Below are positions 46,941 through 55,877 of a DNA stretch of 64,000 nucleotides, one piece after another (the first letter of the stretch is position 1; each line of letters starts with the position of its first letter). The translations under genes and the position numbers were made by a program. The notes beneath the pieces were generated by a model, which did no database searches, was not told where the DNA came from, and saw nothing but the letters and a program-made list of their open reading frames with translations. Source of the stretch: Aporhodopirellula rubra (lineage in GTDB: Bacteria; Planctomycetota; Planctomycetia; Pirellulales; Pirellulaceae); assembly GCF_014192335.1 (NCBI RefSeq), contig NZ_JACHXU010000009.1, positions 1 to 64,000 on the forward strand. Reading direction: 5' to 3'.

Positions 46941-46992
46941 ATTTGCACCGCAAATAGACTCCAACAATCTAACCATTTGCGGAGCAAATGGT
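46941..46992. repeat. Two adjacent palindromes sharing ATTTGC/GCAAAT
   Basis: ATTTGC (46941-46946) ACC GCAAAT (46950-46955) and ACCATTTGC (46972-46980) GGA GCAAATGGT (46984-46992) are two perfect hairpins with three-base loops and the same core. There is no T-tract. They lie between convergent genes and could be a bidirectional terminator-like element or members of an intergenic repeat family. Confidence 0.5.
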
Positions 46993-47189
46993 CGACTATG
47001 TCAAACCGCCACGCAAGAACGACGGGCCTCAGTAAACGAAAAGTGCCGTCAAATCGCATTCTCCATTGCGTGTTGACGGCAGTCTGAGATTAGATCGTCT
47101 GTAGGCTGCAACCTTGGCGAACGTCCAAGAACTCCTGCATGGACGCCGACCGGTGTAATCGCGGTGTTCCGCGAGATCACCAACTCTGA

Positions 47190-47363
47190 CTAGTCGTCGC
47201 TAGAAGGCTCAATCAGAGGTTGTTCCTCTTTCAACTCTGGGTGTGCATCCAAGAATTGTTCGACATCCGTGGAGTCATAAGCGACTTCGGGTTGACTTTC
47301 CTGGCAGCCAGTCATGCTGAGGGACGCGACGAGAATAAGAGAGGCGAAAACGAAATATTTCAT
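47190..47363 (-). CDS. Small lipoprotein next to the DUF1559 gene
   Basis: This is a 57-residue product starting MKYFVFASLILVASLSMTGC, a lipoprotein signal peptide with lipobox SMTGC (acylated Cys20). The mature part is only 37 residues, acidic (QESQPEVAYDSTDVEQFLDA, then PELKEEQPLIEP), with the end SSDD. It lies 133 bases after the DUF1559 stop on the same strand. In planctomycetes, DUF1559 genes are often followed by a small lipoprotein gene, so a joint role at the envelope is possible but unproven. The start ATG at 47363 has no strong ribosome binding site. Confidence 0.75.
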   Translation of the reverse strand: MKYFVFASLILVASLSMTGCQESQPEVAYDSTDVEQFLDAHPELKEEQPLIEPSSDD

Positions 47364-47496
47364 TCGATGAAAACTTTTTAGTTGAGTAAAAGCCGTGCCA
47401 GCCGAGCATTGCCGACTGACACGTTTAGTTAGAAAACACGCAAGTCACGAAACGACGCTTGAGAGAAGCCAACGTCCGACTCAAGTGGTCGAGAGA

Positions 47497-48813
47497 CTAG
47501 AACTCTTCGGAGATCACTTCGCGACTTCCGCGAGTCCCGAGAGCACCCCAAACACCATATGGGCTTGCAGCGCCAGGAACGGAGAGAGCCGAATCACCAT
47601 TCACGCTGCTGATTGCAACCATGGCTCGATTGAGATCACCCGAGTCGATCGAATCGCTGATGAAACGCACGGCACCATCGCCCATCAAGACATGGCAACC
47701 GCCTTGGTGGTTACTGCTTGGGGTAAGGATACCATCGCCTTGAACGAAACCAGACGAGTAACAGATCTCACGGTTAGGCGGCAGAATGGTGAACATACCG
47801 GTGAAGATCGCATAGCCTGACGCCCACCGCATTCCTCGTCTCCACTCCACATTACCGGCGTTGAGAATCGTTGTGCTGTCAGCCCAATAACGAGGACGTT
47901 CCGGATCGGTGTACGATTGACAGCCCAACACTCCACCAGCCTGCTTGACGCTAACGCCCTTCACTCCAACGGTTCGCTTGTCATTGTCGCCGTTGTCGGT
48001 AACGAACTCACCCATCGCGATCGTGTTAGACAAACCATCCAGCACGTCACGGAATTTATTGTCAATCTCAGGCTGGAACATACCGCGAGTCGCAGCCTGC
48101 ACTTTTTGGATGGTCGTTGCGGTCGCGTAAAACGAACCGTTGTAAGGGTGGTACATATTGCCGATTGTCTGATCGATCGAATCGCCGAAACAGACGCCAT
48201 AGTTGGAACGCCCTTGGGCGGGGAGACCAACGAACGGATCGCTCGGGCAACGCAATGTTGGGATTTCAGTGACCCAAGGGTCATACAGACCGCTCTGGCC
48301 ATTTACCGATTCGATCAGCGTCCGGTTGGGCCATGGCCCCATCGGCTGATAGATGTTTCCGGCCCCCGTACCCTCGCTCACTTGATATGGGTTAGAAATT
48401 TGTTCCCACAACGCTTGCTGTTCGAAGAAGGGAGTGAGCCCCACCAAGGCCGAGAGCTCTCCGCCGTTGTTTCCGGGAGCGTATCGTCGGAGGTTATTCC
48501 CCCCGGATGAGCCCTTGTCGAAATGGCCGTTCGTACCGCCAAGCTGACGCGGCAACTGCTGGTAGGCAGAGTGGTAATTGTGAAGTGCTAGGCCGAGCTG
48601 TTTCACATTGTTACTACAGCTCATTCGACGAGCCGCCTCACGCGCGGCTTGGACAGCAGGCAAAAGCAATCCGACGAGCACACCGATGATGGCAATCACA
48701 ACGAGGAGCTCTACAAGTGTAAAGCCACGACGGATTCGAATGTCGTTCGTCGGATTTTGACTACCTGTGGCACCGGTAGGTTCACAAGCCACAGAGGCAT
48801 ACATGCTAGGCAT
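47497..48813 (-). CDS. DUF1559 prepilin-like protein
   Basis: The 438-residue protein carries a type IV prepilin/pseudopilin signal: RRG|FTLVELLVVIAIIGVLVGLL (cleavage after Gly; Glu at mature position five), near residues 29-52. After it comes the DUF1559 body, with SCSNNVKQLGLALHNYHSAYQQLP, LVGLTPFFEQQALWEQI, FRDVLDGLSNTIAMGEF and the C-terminal HVLMGDGAVRFIS. The family is greatly expanded in planctomycetes and thought to form surface fibres or pseudopili. The 797 bases upstream are noncoding. A 57-residue lipoprotein gene follows. A dead relative lies at about 28270-28700. Confidence 0.92.
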   Translation of the reverse strand: MPSMYASVACEPTGATGSQNPTNDIRIRRGFTLVELLVVIAIIGVLVGLLLPAVQAAREAARRMSCSNNVKQLGLALHNYHSAYQQLPRQLGGTNGHFDKGSSGGNNLRRYAPGNNGGELSALVGLTPFFEQQALWEQISNPYQVSEGTGAGNIYQPMGPWPNRTLIESVNGQSGLYDPWVTEIPTLRCPSDPFVGLPAQGRSNYGVCFGDSIDQTIGNMYHPYNGSFYATATTIQKVQAATRGMFQPEIDNKFRDVLDGLSNTIAMGEFVTDNGDNDKRTVGVKGVSVKQAGGVLGCQSYTDPERPRYWADSTTILNAGNVEWRRGMRWASGYAIFTGMFTILPPNREICYSSGFVQGDGILTPSSNHQGGCHVLMGDGAVRFISDSIDSGDLNRAMVAISSVNGDSALSVPGAASPYGVWGALGTRGSREVISEEF

Positions 48814-49610
48814 CGTTCAAATTTTCCAGATGGGGAGAATGGGAGTTCGAATATCGAAGCCTGGTTAAAGCTTCATCACATCCTCTCTATAGGCAAACAG
48901 CGGGCCAACTTAATAACGGCTAGCGATTGCCCATTGGATCAAAACTAGGGTTTACTGAAATTCAAGCTGCTTATTTAACCAGCACACAACGCTCATTTAT
49001 CACGCAACACCATGTTGCACGATCCCTCCAAGGGGGACACACACCTTTTCATGCCACCATCTAATTTCAAAAGGGCTTCTTGCAATCACCTTCGGCGCAA
49101 AGCCCCCCCCCCCGAATTACAAGATCTAAACACCTAGTTTTAAATTTTCTCCAAAAACTTTCGCTGCTATCTCGACGGTCAACCTACACATAAAACATCG
49201 CCGGGGGCCAAGACAAACCACATGATGGGGGCGAAGCAGACGGGCGATGTGAACACGCTCCCCAAAAAGAGCAGAGCTGTCGCAATAGAAAGCACCAAGG
49301 GCCCTGCCCTGATACGCCACAACAACGCCTGTCCCCTTTATGAAGCAGCTTGCACGGTTCGACGCGTGATTATCTCGCATCGATTTCGCAAATACACACC
49401 GTGGCTTTCGCAGACGACGGAACGAATGCCAACGCAAGCCAGCCAGGCAACTGATCACGAGACCAAAGGAAGCCCAACAACTCTCGCATCATCGTGAATC
49501 AATTCGCCACCGATGCGATGGCACCCGCGTCGGGATGACTGCGATACATTATCGACCGCCGCGACCGTTAATCGGCGCGATGCAAACCGCATTGACGCAT
49601 CCATCGACAA
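48814..49610. other. Long intergenic region upstream of DUF1559
   Basis: These 797 bases hold no convincing gene. A minus-strand frame of about 110 residues (49126-49458) shows no known motif. Notable points are a run of nine C near 49106-49114 and the promoter side of the DUF1559 gene. The 3' end of the DUF1080 gene closes the region. Confidence 0.4.
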
Positions 49611-50246
49611 CTAGAGTTTCTTAATTCGAATGTTGCGAAACCAAGCAGGATGCCCCCAATCCTGCAACCCGATCTTCCCAGACGCCGGGACAGATTTTCC
49701 CAACTCGTCATAATCCAGATTGATGACCTGTTCGCCATTCAACTCCACCTGCAACAAGTTCCCCTTGCACGCGATCACCATTCGGTTCCACTCGCCCGCT
49801 GGCTTCGCCATATTTTTGCTAGGAGGCGAGACCTTTTGCACGGCGCCACAATCGTCTGTCGTCAGAGGCCCCTGCTTCCCGTAAGAATCAGTCAGCTCAA
49901 TCTCAATGAATCCACCAAGAGACTGCGAGCGCAAAAACACGCTGCTATCGCCGCCCTCGGCGAGTTTGAACTCAAAATCGAGCTTGAAGTCTCGGAATGT
50001 CCACTTCGTCCAAAGAAATAACCGGTAGCTGAAGATCCCTCTCTTTCCAGGCTTCGGCTTCAGCGCCAAGACACCGCCGTCTTCAACGACCCAAGTCCCT
50101 GTCGTCTCCCATCCCGTCAAATCTTTGCCATTGAACAGGGGCAGATAGCCATCGCTATCCTTCTCGGCCGCGTGAGAATCGATCGTGCATGTCGTGGCGG
50201 TCGCGATCACGATGGCCACAAAAAAAGCTGCGAGTCGAGAGGACAT
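49611..50246 (-). CDS. Secreted DUF1080 (3-keto-disaccharide hydrolase-type) protein
   Basis: This 211-residue exported protein has a signal peptide (about 1-26, ATATTCTIDSHA) and a DUF1080 jelly-roll domain: FNGKDLTGWETTGTWVVEDG, then RDFKLDFEFKLAEGGDSSVF, GPLTTDDCGAVQK and WNRMVIACKGNLLQVELNG, ending GKIGLQDWGHPAWFRNIRI. The family includes 3-keto-glycoside hydrolases and is common in planctomycetes. ATG 50246 has GGAAGG just upstream, which decides the start over 50294. It lies about 210 bases after the GH5-like gene, on the same strand, and the two may be co-expressed. Confidence 0.88.
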   Translation of the reverse strand: MSSRLAAFFVAIVIATATTCTIDSHAAEKDSDGYLPLFNGKDLTGWETTGTWVVEDGGVLALKPKPGKRGIFSYRLFLWTKWTFRDFKLDFEFKLAEGGDSSVFLRSQSLGGFIEIELTDSYGKQGPLTTDDCGAVQKVSPPSKNMAKPAGEWNRMVIACKGNLLQVELNGEQVINLDYDELGKSVPASGKIGLQDWGHPAWFRNIRIKKL

Positions 50247-50456
50247 GACCTTCCTTCCAGGGTAGATTCGAGAATTGCTGTCGTACCGCCCCACCTTGAG
50301 CGTCGCATTGCGGGATGCTGTGAGCGTGCATGACTCAAACTCCTCCCCCGCTAGCGATTAGGTTGATTGCAAACACCTCCTGAGGCAAGCGTAATTGCAA
50401 GCTTTTCTTGGCAGCGGAGTAACGCCACATCGCATTTGCCCCGCGTTCCCTCTCTG

Positions 50457-51557
50457 TCATTTTCCCCGAACTGACTTCATCTCCTCAGCCATCGCTTTGA
50501 ACTGATCGAGCCAGGATGCGGTGATGGCGTGGGCAATGGTTGCATCTTCCGTCTCACGCAACTGCCTCGCCGTCGATCCCCAATAAAAACTGATCCATCC
50601 GTCCGCAATACTTTTTGATGCTCGGACAAACTCAACCAACTCTCGCTCCGAACACTTCATCGGAAACATCTCTTCAACCACCAGCGGCTTGCCAATGTCG
50701 TAAGCCTTAAGCGCAATGATCGCTTTGGCGACTTGCTCCTTTTCGGGATAGAAATGTACAGACACGAAATCAAGCCGCTCGCTAACCTCCGGCGAATAAA
50801 ACAATGGCTTACCACCACCGAACGCAAACACCCACGGGATCACCCCGACAGTAATCAGGTGTCGATCGTCATGATTGCGAATGGCATCAACCATTTGATC
50901 GACCCAAGCTTTCGCAACATCTGATCGTGACCGCCCAGCCAAATCCAACGTCAATCGCTGCACGAAAAACTTACCGCCCAGTTCACCGCCCAGCCAATCG
51001 GTCTCGGGTTGCCTGCCCGCGAGAATCGGTTCGTTCATCAAGTCATAGCAGAACACCGCAGGACTATCGCGGCATACGCTCGCAACCGCTTCCCAAAAGA
51101 ACGCTTGCGTCTTCCACCGCTCTTCTTCGCTTTGCTGATCATACCAACCAGGCACGTTGGATTTGTGGTAACACGCCAATCCGGTGATATCGAGATACAA
51201 GCCTTCACGCTCAGCGAGTTTGAGCAATTCAGCAAGTTGATCCAAGGCCGCCTGGTTGACACGACCGGGAGCCTCGACAAATTTCCCAACTTGTAAGTGA
51301 ATGCGAACGCAGTTGGCACCGAGCTGCTTGATTTCGGAGAAATCTTCAACCACTTCATCCCATCGCTCGATCCAATACTCATCGAGCAACTCCCCCGCGG
51401 TGTTGTGATCGTAGTTCACCCCCCAAACAACAAACCGTTCACCGGAACCTTCGAGCACAAAATGCTCACCGTCGTCAGAGACACGAATCGCCGGCATCGC
51501 TTGGACGGAAACAGAGGCCATGCCATAAAAGGCAAACACAACAAACCAGAAACGCAT
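50457..51557 (-). CDS. Secreted GH5-like glycoside hydrolase
   Basis: The 366-residue protein has a signal peptide (about 1-20) and a TIM-barrel of the GH5/clan A type: VVWGVNYDH, then GANCVRIHLQV, acid-base Glu in YDLMNEPIL (near residue 174), HFYP and the likely nucleophile Glu in LVVEEMFP (near 290). These are the usual clan A positions, so it is a retaining beta-glycosidase or -glycanase. The subfamily and substrate (cellulose, mannan or other beta-glucan) are not evident. ATG 51557 has a moderate GAG box. A DUF1080 gene follows on the same strand. Confidence 0.82.
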   Translation of the reverse strand: MRFWFVVFAFYGMASVSVQAMPAIRVSDDGEHFVLEGSGERFVVWGVNYDHNTAGELLDEYWIERWDEVVEDFSEIKQLGANCVRIHLQVGKFVEAPGRVNQAALDQLAELLKLAEREGLYLDITGLACYHKSNVPGWYDQQSEEERWKTQAFFWEAVASVCRDSPAVFCYDLMNEPILAGRQPETDWLGGELGGKFFVQRLTLDLAGRSRSDVAKAWVDQMVDAIRNHDDRHLITVGVIPWVFAFGGGKPLFYSPEVSERLDFVSVHFYPEKEQVAKAIIALKAYDIGKPLVVEEMFPMKCSERELVEFVRASKSIADGWISFYWGSTARQLRETEDATIAHAITASWLDQFKAMAEEMKSVRGK

Positions 51558-52466
51558 TACATACTCGCTGGATCATGCTTCAAAAAGATGTAGTGATGTC
51601 GCCAGACGTTGGGAGGGAACTCAATTCGGACGACATTCAGCGACAGTGATCGGGCACGTCATCATCTGGAATGCCGCGGACGAACCCATACTGACGGTCT
51701 ACTCAGTGTAACGCAGTAATCATGCGGAGCAGAGTTTTTAGAACCGTCGCGGATAATGGGATGTTTCCTACATTCCCACCTCAAAGGACTCCAGCGACTT
51801 TGCTTCCGATTCCCCACTGTCGCGAGTGCATTTGACAAGGAAAATTTCTCGACCGTTCGTACCACAGGGAAAGACAACAGCGATCTCTGCAGGGTCGCTT
51901 CTCGCCGTCCGGGACGGGGCTGCGAACTAGCTCAAAAAACAACAGCCGCAAAAATGCCCTCCCCCTCAAAAGCAAGCAACCAAATTGGAACAACGTTTGC
52001 GTGGCTCGCAAGTCGAATTCTCAGCAGAGAATTACAGAGCGTTGGCTAACCCGCTCGCTGAACAGTCCTTTCGTCGATTGCCCAAACTTTCGAGCTACCG
52101 CTATACCTGTTTTGCCTGGCGACACGTTGGTTGCCTGGATGAACGCACGCAGCATTGTCGCCATGGTGACTCCGACAACGCGGACATGGTGATGGTGATC
52201 GCGCATGCGTTGGGCGAACACAGCGGTTGGCACACCGATTTCGCGGACCAACTTTCCACGGAGGGCATGGCATCGCTTATGCGTGGCGATTTCTTACCGG
52301 TGAGCATCACTAAACGAATCGCCCTGGTCTTGAACAACGCGTGCGTTTTGGCATCGCCAATATCGCAGCCGAGCGATTACCGGTGAAGACTTCCGCTGGA
52401 CTCGCGTGATGAATGACTATTTGAGTTCCTAAAGATTGAAGTGAGCCTAGCGTCGCTCGCCAATGA
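51558..52466. other. Long intergenic region, no recognised gene
   Basis: These 909 bases separate the GH5-like gene from the PQQ-type propeller gene. A plus-strand frame (51985-52386, about 133 residues) and minus-strand frames overlap here without any known motif or ribosome binding site, so they are not called. No strong terminator was seen. It may hold relics of lost genes. Confidence 0.35.
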
Positions 52467-53987
52467 TTATTCACCGACACAAAACAGGTGTTGTCCGGTG
52501 CGAATTAGCAGGCAATCGCCAGCCACAGCTACGCCGTAAACCATCGGATCGCCGTACAAAAACATTTGGTGCAGTTGGCTCTCTGGCATGCCAGCAAACA
52601 CTTTTTCAGGCCCCGTCTTGGGAGCCATTTGATCGGCCGGCACCGCGTTGGCCCTTCGCTGTTTCTCGGCTGCTTCGCGTGCATCCATCATCGCACTGGC
52701 ATCATAAAGCTGGTTGCGAGCGATTGGGTCATACTCATCACCCGGTTGCAAGATGATCGTGAATCCATTCTTCGTTACAAAGTAAACGAACTGCTCCCCG
52801 TCGGTCCGCGTAACGGCAATCGCAGACGCCCAGCACGGATTACCGATCCGTTTGGCAAATCGCTGTTCACCGGTTGCCTGATCGATGCAGTACAACACGC
52901 CGACTTTGTTGACATAGTAAACATAGCCCGCGAAAGCGAGCGGCGTTGAGTAATACGAGTTCGCACGCTCGGCACCCCAGCGAACTTCGTAGCCGGGTTT
53001 ACCGTCGGTGCTTGTTAGCCTGATACAACAATTCGATCCGGCGGTCGCGTCTTCATCCGTCGCACCGCCGTACATCGTCGTTGAACCAACGAAGACCTCG
53101 TCGCCCACGATGCTCGCCGATGGGATATGGTTGCCTTGCAAACCATCGAGTTGCCATAGCGATTCGCCGGTTTCCGCATCGTAGGCATCAACCGTATCGG
53201 AAGAACTAGTGATAATGATATCGCGTCCACCCAATCTGGCAGAGACAGGCGAAGACCAAGACGGAACTCGGTCGCCGCGATCAGCCTTCCACGCAATCTC
53301 GCCGTCATGTTTGTTGATCGCGAGCAAGTACGAAGGCCCGTGATGATCAACCAGAACAAAGAGGTGGTCGTCGGTTTGAGCGAGCGAACTGGCGACGCCC
53401 CGTTCGTTATCAACTTCGCCGTAGGTTTTGATGACCGGAGTGGTCCACCGCACCAAACCGTCATGCGACATCGCCGTCACATCACCGCTGGCGAAGAACG
53501 AGTACACACCGTCTGCATCGACACAACACGTCGGAGCGGCACGACTGTTGCGAAAATAGTTCTCAACCTTCGTGGTCGCGTCGATGTGCGACGTCCAAAG
53601 CTTATTGCCGCTCTGCAAGTCAAATGCGTGCACTTGGCAATCGTGCTGGAACGGACCTTCGCTGCTGGTCACGTAGACGTGATTATCCCACACTACGGGC
53701 GATGATTGCCCGTATCCTGGGATACCGGCTTGCCAGGCAATTCCTTCCTCCGGCGACCACCATGTCGGTAGATCCGCCCTGGTAATCCCGCTACCATCGC
53801 CACGAAAGCCGGTCCAGTCTTGGGCGATCGATGTTGCCGCATTACTGATCGTGAAAAGAACAACAAGAAGTTGACGCAAAGCCAAGACAACGCGGGGACG
53901 CAGAGAAAAGACAACTCTGCATCGTCGTTCATCTTCGCCTCCCCACGCCCCGCGCGGCGCCGCCTCACCGCTCCTCTGCTTAACCAT
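52467..53987 (-). CDS. PQQ-like beta-propeller protein
   Basis: This is a secreted eight-bladed-type propeller of the PQQ/WD-like outer-membrane kind. Blades are visible as repeated W-x-G and G-x-x-x-W strands: DWTGFRGDGSGI, SSPVVWDNHVYVTSS, VHAFDLQSGNKLWTS, AINKHDGEIAWKAD, DAYDAETGESLWQLDG and YCIDQATGEQRFAKR. The quinone-site residues of true dehydrogenases are not evident, so it may be a scaffold. The mature part starts near DWTGFRG after a signal peptide (LLVVLFTISNAATSIAQ). The start is unclear: ATG 53987 overlaps the upstream cupin stop and gives a long odd N-terminus that runs through a repeat-like stretch; TTG 53885 or 53879 gives a normal signal. Confidence 0.8.
   Translation of the reverse strand: MVKQRSGEAAPRGAWGGEDERRCRVVFSLRPRVVLALRQLLVVLFTISNAATSIAQDWTGFRGDGSGITRADLPTWWSPEEGIAWQAGIPGYGQSSPVVWDNHVYVTSSEGPFQHDCQVHAFDLQSGNKLWTSHIDATTKVENYFRNSRAAPTCCVDADGVYSFFASGDVTAMSHDGLVRWTTPVIKTYGEVDNERGVASSLAQTDDHLFVLVDHHGPSYLLAINKHDGEIAWKADRGDRVPSWSSPVSARLGGRDIIITSSSDTVDAYDAETGESLWQLDGLQGNHIPSASIVGDEVFVGSTTMYGGATDEDATAGSNCCIRLTSTDGKPGYEVRWGAERANSYYSTPLAFAGYVYYVNKVGVLYCIDQATGEQRFAKRIGNPCWASAIAVTRTDGEQFVYFVTKNGFTIILQPGDEYDPIARNQLYDASAMMDAREAAEKQRRANAVPADQMAPKTGPEKVFAGMPESQLHQMFLYGDPMVYGVAVAGDCLLIRTGQHLFCVGE
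53870..53965. repeat. Repeat-like stretch at the 5' end of the propeller gene
   Basis: The plus strand reads CGCAAAGCCAAGACAACGCG and then GGGACGCAGAGAAAAG, a purine-rich sequence of the type (AAAGACGCAAAGACGCAGAG) that is scattered between genes in planctomycetes and other bacteria, from recollection. It overlaps the region that encodes the uncertain N-terminus of the propeller protein, so it may have landed between the cupin and propeller genes. Confidence 0.35.
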
Positions 53988-54315
53988 CAGCCTTGGCACT
54001 CTTGAGTAACAGCAACAGCATCTTGGTGGGCTGTTTCGCCGTAATGCTGTGCGACAAATTCGCAGCCATGTGAATGAACGTGTTCGCCGCAGCTTCAACA
54101 GTCTTCTCACCCAACGTCACCGTTGCATCACCGTCGAGAAACTGTAGGACGGCCGGGACCGCCGCCGTGTGCTCAGACAGTTCTTGACCCGCATCAAATC
54201 CAAACAAGACAACTTTCAGGGAATTGTCTTGATAGAGTGTCTTGCTAATCGTGCCACCCTCTTGGATTATGACTTCGGCTGCGAGATCAACGTAGCTCGT
54301 GGACTGTTCGTTCAT
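53980..54315 (-). CDS. Small cupin-domain protein
   Basis: The 111-residue protein is one cupin barrel: SLKVVLFGFDAGQELSEHTA (first metal motif, with His and Glu) and AAANTFIHMAANLSHSITAK (second motif, His). It resembles small cupins that pair with redox or nitrogen-oxide stress genes. ATG 54315 overlaps the TGA of the upstream GYD gene (ATGA), so translation is coupled. Its own stop is overlapped by a candidate start of the propeller gene. The ric/ytfE gene lies further upstream, which suggests a nitrosative-stress role by context. Confidence 0.85.
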   Translation of the reverse strand: MNEQSTSYVDLAAEVIIQEGGTISKTLYQDNSLKVVLFGFDAGQELSEHTAAVPAVLQFLDGDATVTLGEKTVEAAANTFIHMAANLSHSITAKQPTKMLLLLLKSAKADG

Positions 54316-54605
54316 GAGACCACCTTCAAGATGTCAGCAAATTCTTCGTTGTCGTAGCATCGCATCGTTTGCGTGCGAACGTTGCCGTCCTTGGCGAGCT
54401 TAACCAGCAACGCGGAACCGGTTGCTTCGTCCGGCGTTTCAAACACAACGCAACCATCGTACTGGCCAACGGTCCAAACCTGCGAAACAAGCTTGCCGCC
54501 AGCGTCACTGACGGACTTGCCAAAATCGGTCGCACGTTGCAGCGACTTATCGACGTTGCGAGCACCTTGGTCGGTGAACTGAATGAGAGTGAGATAGCGA
54601 AACAT
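54312..54605 (-). CDS. GYD-domain protein
   Basis: This protein of about 97 residues is a GYD-type single domain: MFRYLTLIQFTDQGARNV, then GKLVSQVWTVGQYDGCVVFE with the GxYD motif, and the rest a ferredoxin-like alpha/beta fold. GYD proteins have no proven enzymatic role; they often stand near oxidative- or nitrosative-stress genes. ATG 54605 is chosen since GAAGGA lies right before it; a start at 54650 would add a non-conserved 15 residues. It overlaps the downstream cupin start by four bases. The ric gene stop lies about 135 bases upstream. Confidence 0.85.
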   Translation of the reverse strand: MFRYLTLIQFTDQGARNVDKSLQRATDFGKSVSDAGGKLVSQVWTVGQYDGCVVFETPDEATGSALLVKLAKDGNVRTQTMRCYDNEEFADILKVVS

Positions 54606-54740
54606 TTTTTTTCCTTCGGGAATAGAGAATGACATCAACTTCGAGAGCAACTCAAAAGAGAATGTGCTCGTTCACGGTAGCTGCATCTGCCAGAATTCAG
54701 TCACACGCCAACGACCAGATCGCGCACACTGTGTGTGCCA

Positions 54741-55466
54741 TCACGATGCGTGTTCGAACTGGATTGCTTTCGGAAACAGCACGTTGTTTTCCTTATGAAT
54801 GTGCTGATGCATGTCGGCTTCGAACTTGGCCAACGAATCGAGCATGGCCCGATAGGTGTTGCACGCCCATTCGGGAGGCGTGTAACCGTCGGTGGACTCA
54901 TTCAGGATCGCCAGTGCATTGCTCGCATGATCGTGTTCATGTTCCATTTGGCGAATCGGATTGGCGATGCTGCTGCAGTGGTTTTGTTGTCGCTCGCTGG
55001 ACGCTTCTAACTGACGCACGATCGGAAAAAGGATTTTCTCCTCTTTCATCATGTGCGGTTCGAGCTCCGCTTTGAGCGACACAAATGCCTCCCGCATCCG
55101 GAATAGCCGTTTGTCCTTATCTCCATGGACCCGCGATACCTTTTCGGTCATGAAATCGAGGCGTGGCAACTCTTCACGCAGATATGCGTGGTGGGTCGCT
55201 TCGATGTGGTCGGCGAGCTCGGTCAGTTTCATCTTATCGACGTCAACCAACGTACTGGCATCGGCTTGGGCGTCGTTTTGCGAGATCGCCTCCAACACCA
55301 CATCGAGGTTGATGCCACGTTTTTCACATGCGCGGGCAAGTGAAATTTTGCCGCCACAGCAGTAATCAATCTTGAGTGATTCAAAGACACGTGCGCGGGC
55401 GGGCTTCTGACGAACGAAGTCACCGACGGTTTGATCGGGATCAAATGTAAGCATGTCAAAATTCAT
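54741..55466 (-). CDS. ric: Iron-sulfur cluster repair di-iron protein (RIC, YtfE/ScdA)
   Basis: This 241-residue cytoplasmic protein repairs Fe-S clusters damaged by nitric oxide or peroxide. Its N-terminal ScdA_N domain (about 1-60) has the signature IDYCCGGKISL. The hemerythrin-like domain (about 80-235) supplies the His and Glu ligands of the di-iron site: HHAYLREELP, EPHMMKEEKILFP, EHEHDHAS and MHQHIHKENNVLFP. All are present, so it should be active. It starts at ATG 55466, directly touching the stop of the decayed flavohaemoglobin frame (55467). The downstream GYD and cupin genes likely belong to the same NO-response group. Confidence 0.93.
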   Translation of the reverse strand: MNFDMLTFDPDQTVGDFVRQKPARARVFESLKIDYCCGGKISLARACEKRGINLDVVLEAISQNDAQADASTLVDVDKMKLTELADHIEATHHAYLREELPRLDFMTEKVSRVHGDKDKRLFRMREAFVSLKAELEPHMMKEEKILFPIVRQLEASSERQQNHCSSIANPIRQMEHEHDHASNALAILNESTDGYTPPEWACNTYRAMLDSLAKFEADMHQHIHKENNVLFPKAIQFEHAS

Positions 55467-55877
55467 TTATAGGAAGCGTGTAAAAACGTAAACACTCAGA
55501 GGAAGCCTGTCGGCAAACAGTATCCATTCGCGGGTCGATTCAGTTGTTACGAATCCCGAGTCATCGCAATTGCCTGGAAGCAAAGCACCATCGATGACTT
55601 GGTCACCGCCGACCGTTCCCACTTCAGCCGATTGGGCAAACTCGCCCACCGTCGTCATCACGGCCGGGGTGTCGAAAGGAGCGGGCCAAACATCGATCGC
55701 TCCCGGAATCGCCTTCCGTTGATCACCGGTGCGTTGGCACGCTGGATAGAAAAACACCATCGGCTTTGAATTCGTCTCGAGCCCCCATTCATGGAACCGA
55801 CGCGTGAGGGTCACGGCGTCTCCCACCACCCGGCCCCTAATGCCCTCGACAATCCGGATCGTTTTTTCACTCAACAT
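55467..55877 (-). pseudogene. hmp: Decayed flavohaemoglobin (Hmp) globin remnant
   Basis: The frame begins MLSEKTIRIVEGIRGRVVGD and contains TRRFHEWGLETN and CQRTGDQRKAIPGAID, clearly matching the N-terminal globin domain of Hmp (family pattern: TI..VK, F..N.E...FN...Q..GDQ..AL..AI). The proximal haem His that normally follows IAQK is gone (here GEFAQSAEVGTV), and after about 100 residues the similarity stops. The FAD and NAD domains are absent. The frame ends at the ric start. It is a relic of an NO dioxygenase that once stood in the same NO-defence unit. Confidence 0.75.

Noticed and set aside
49126-49458. Minus-strand frame of about 110 residues
   Set aside because: No known motif, a run of C nearby, and no ribosome binding site.
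51985-52386. Plus-strand frame of about 133 residues in the long gap before the propeller gene
   Set aside because: No domain and overlapping frames on the other strand; it remains possible but unsupported.
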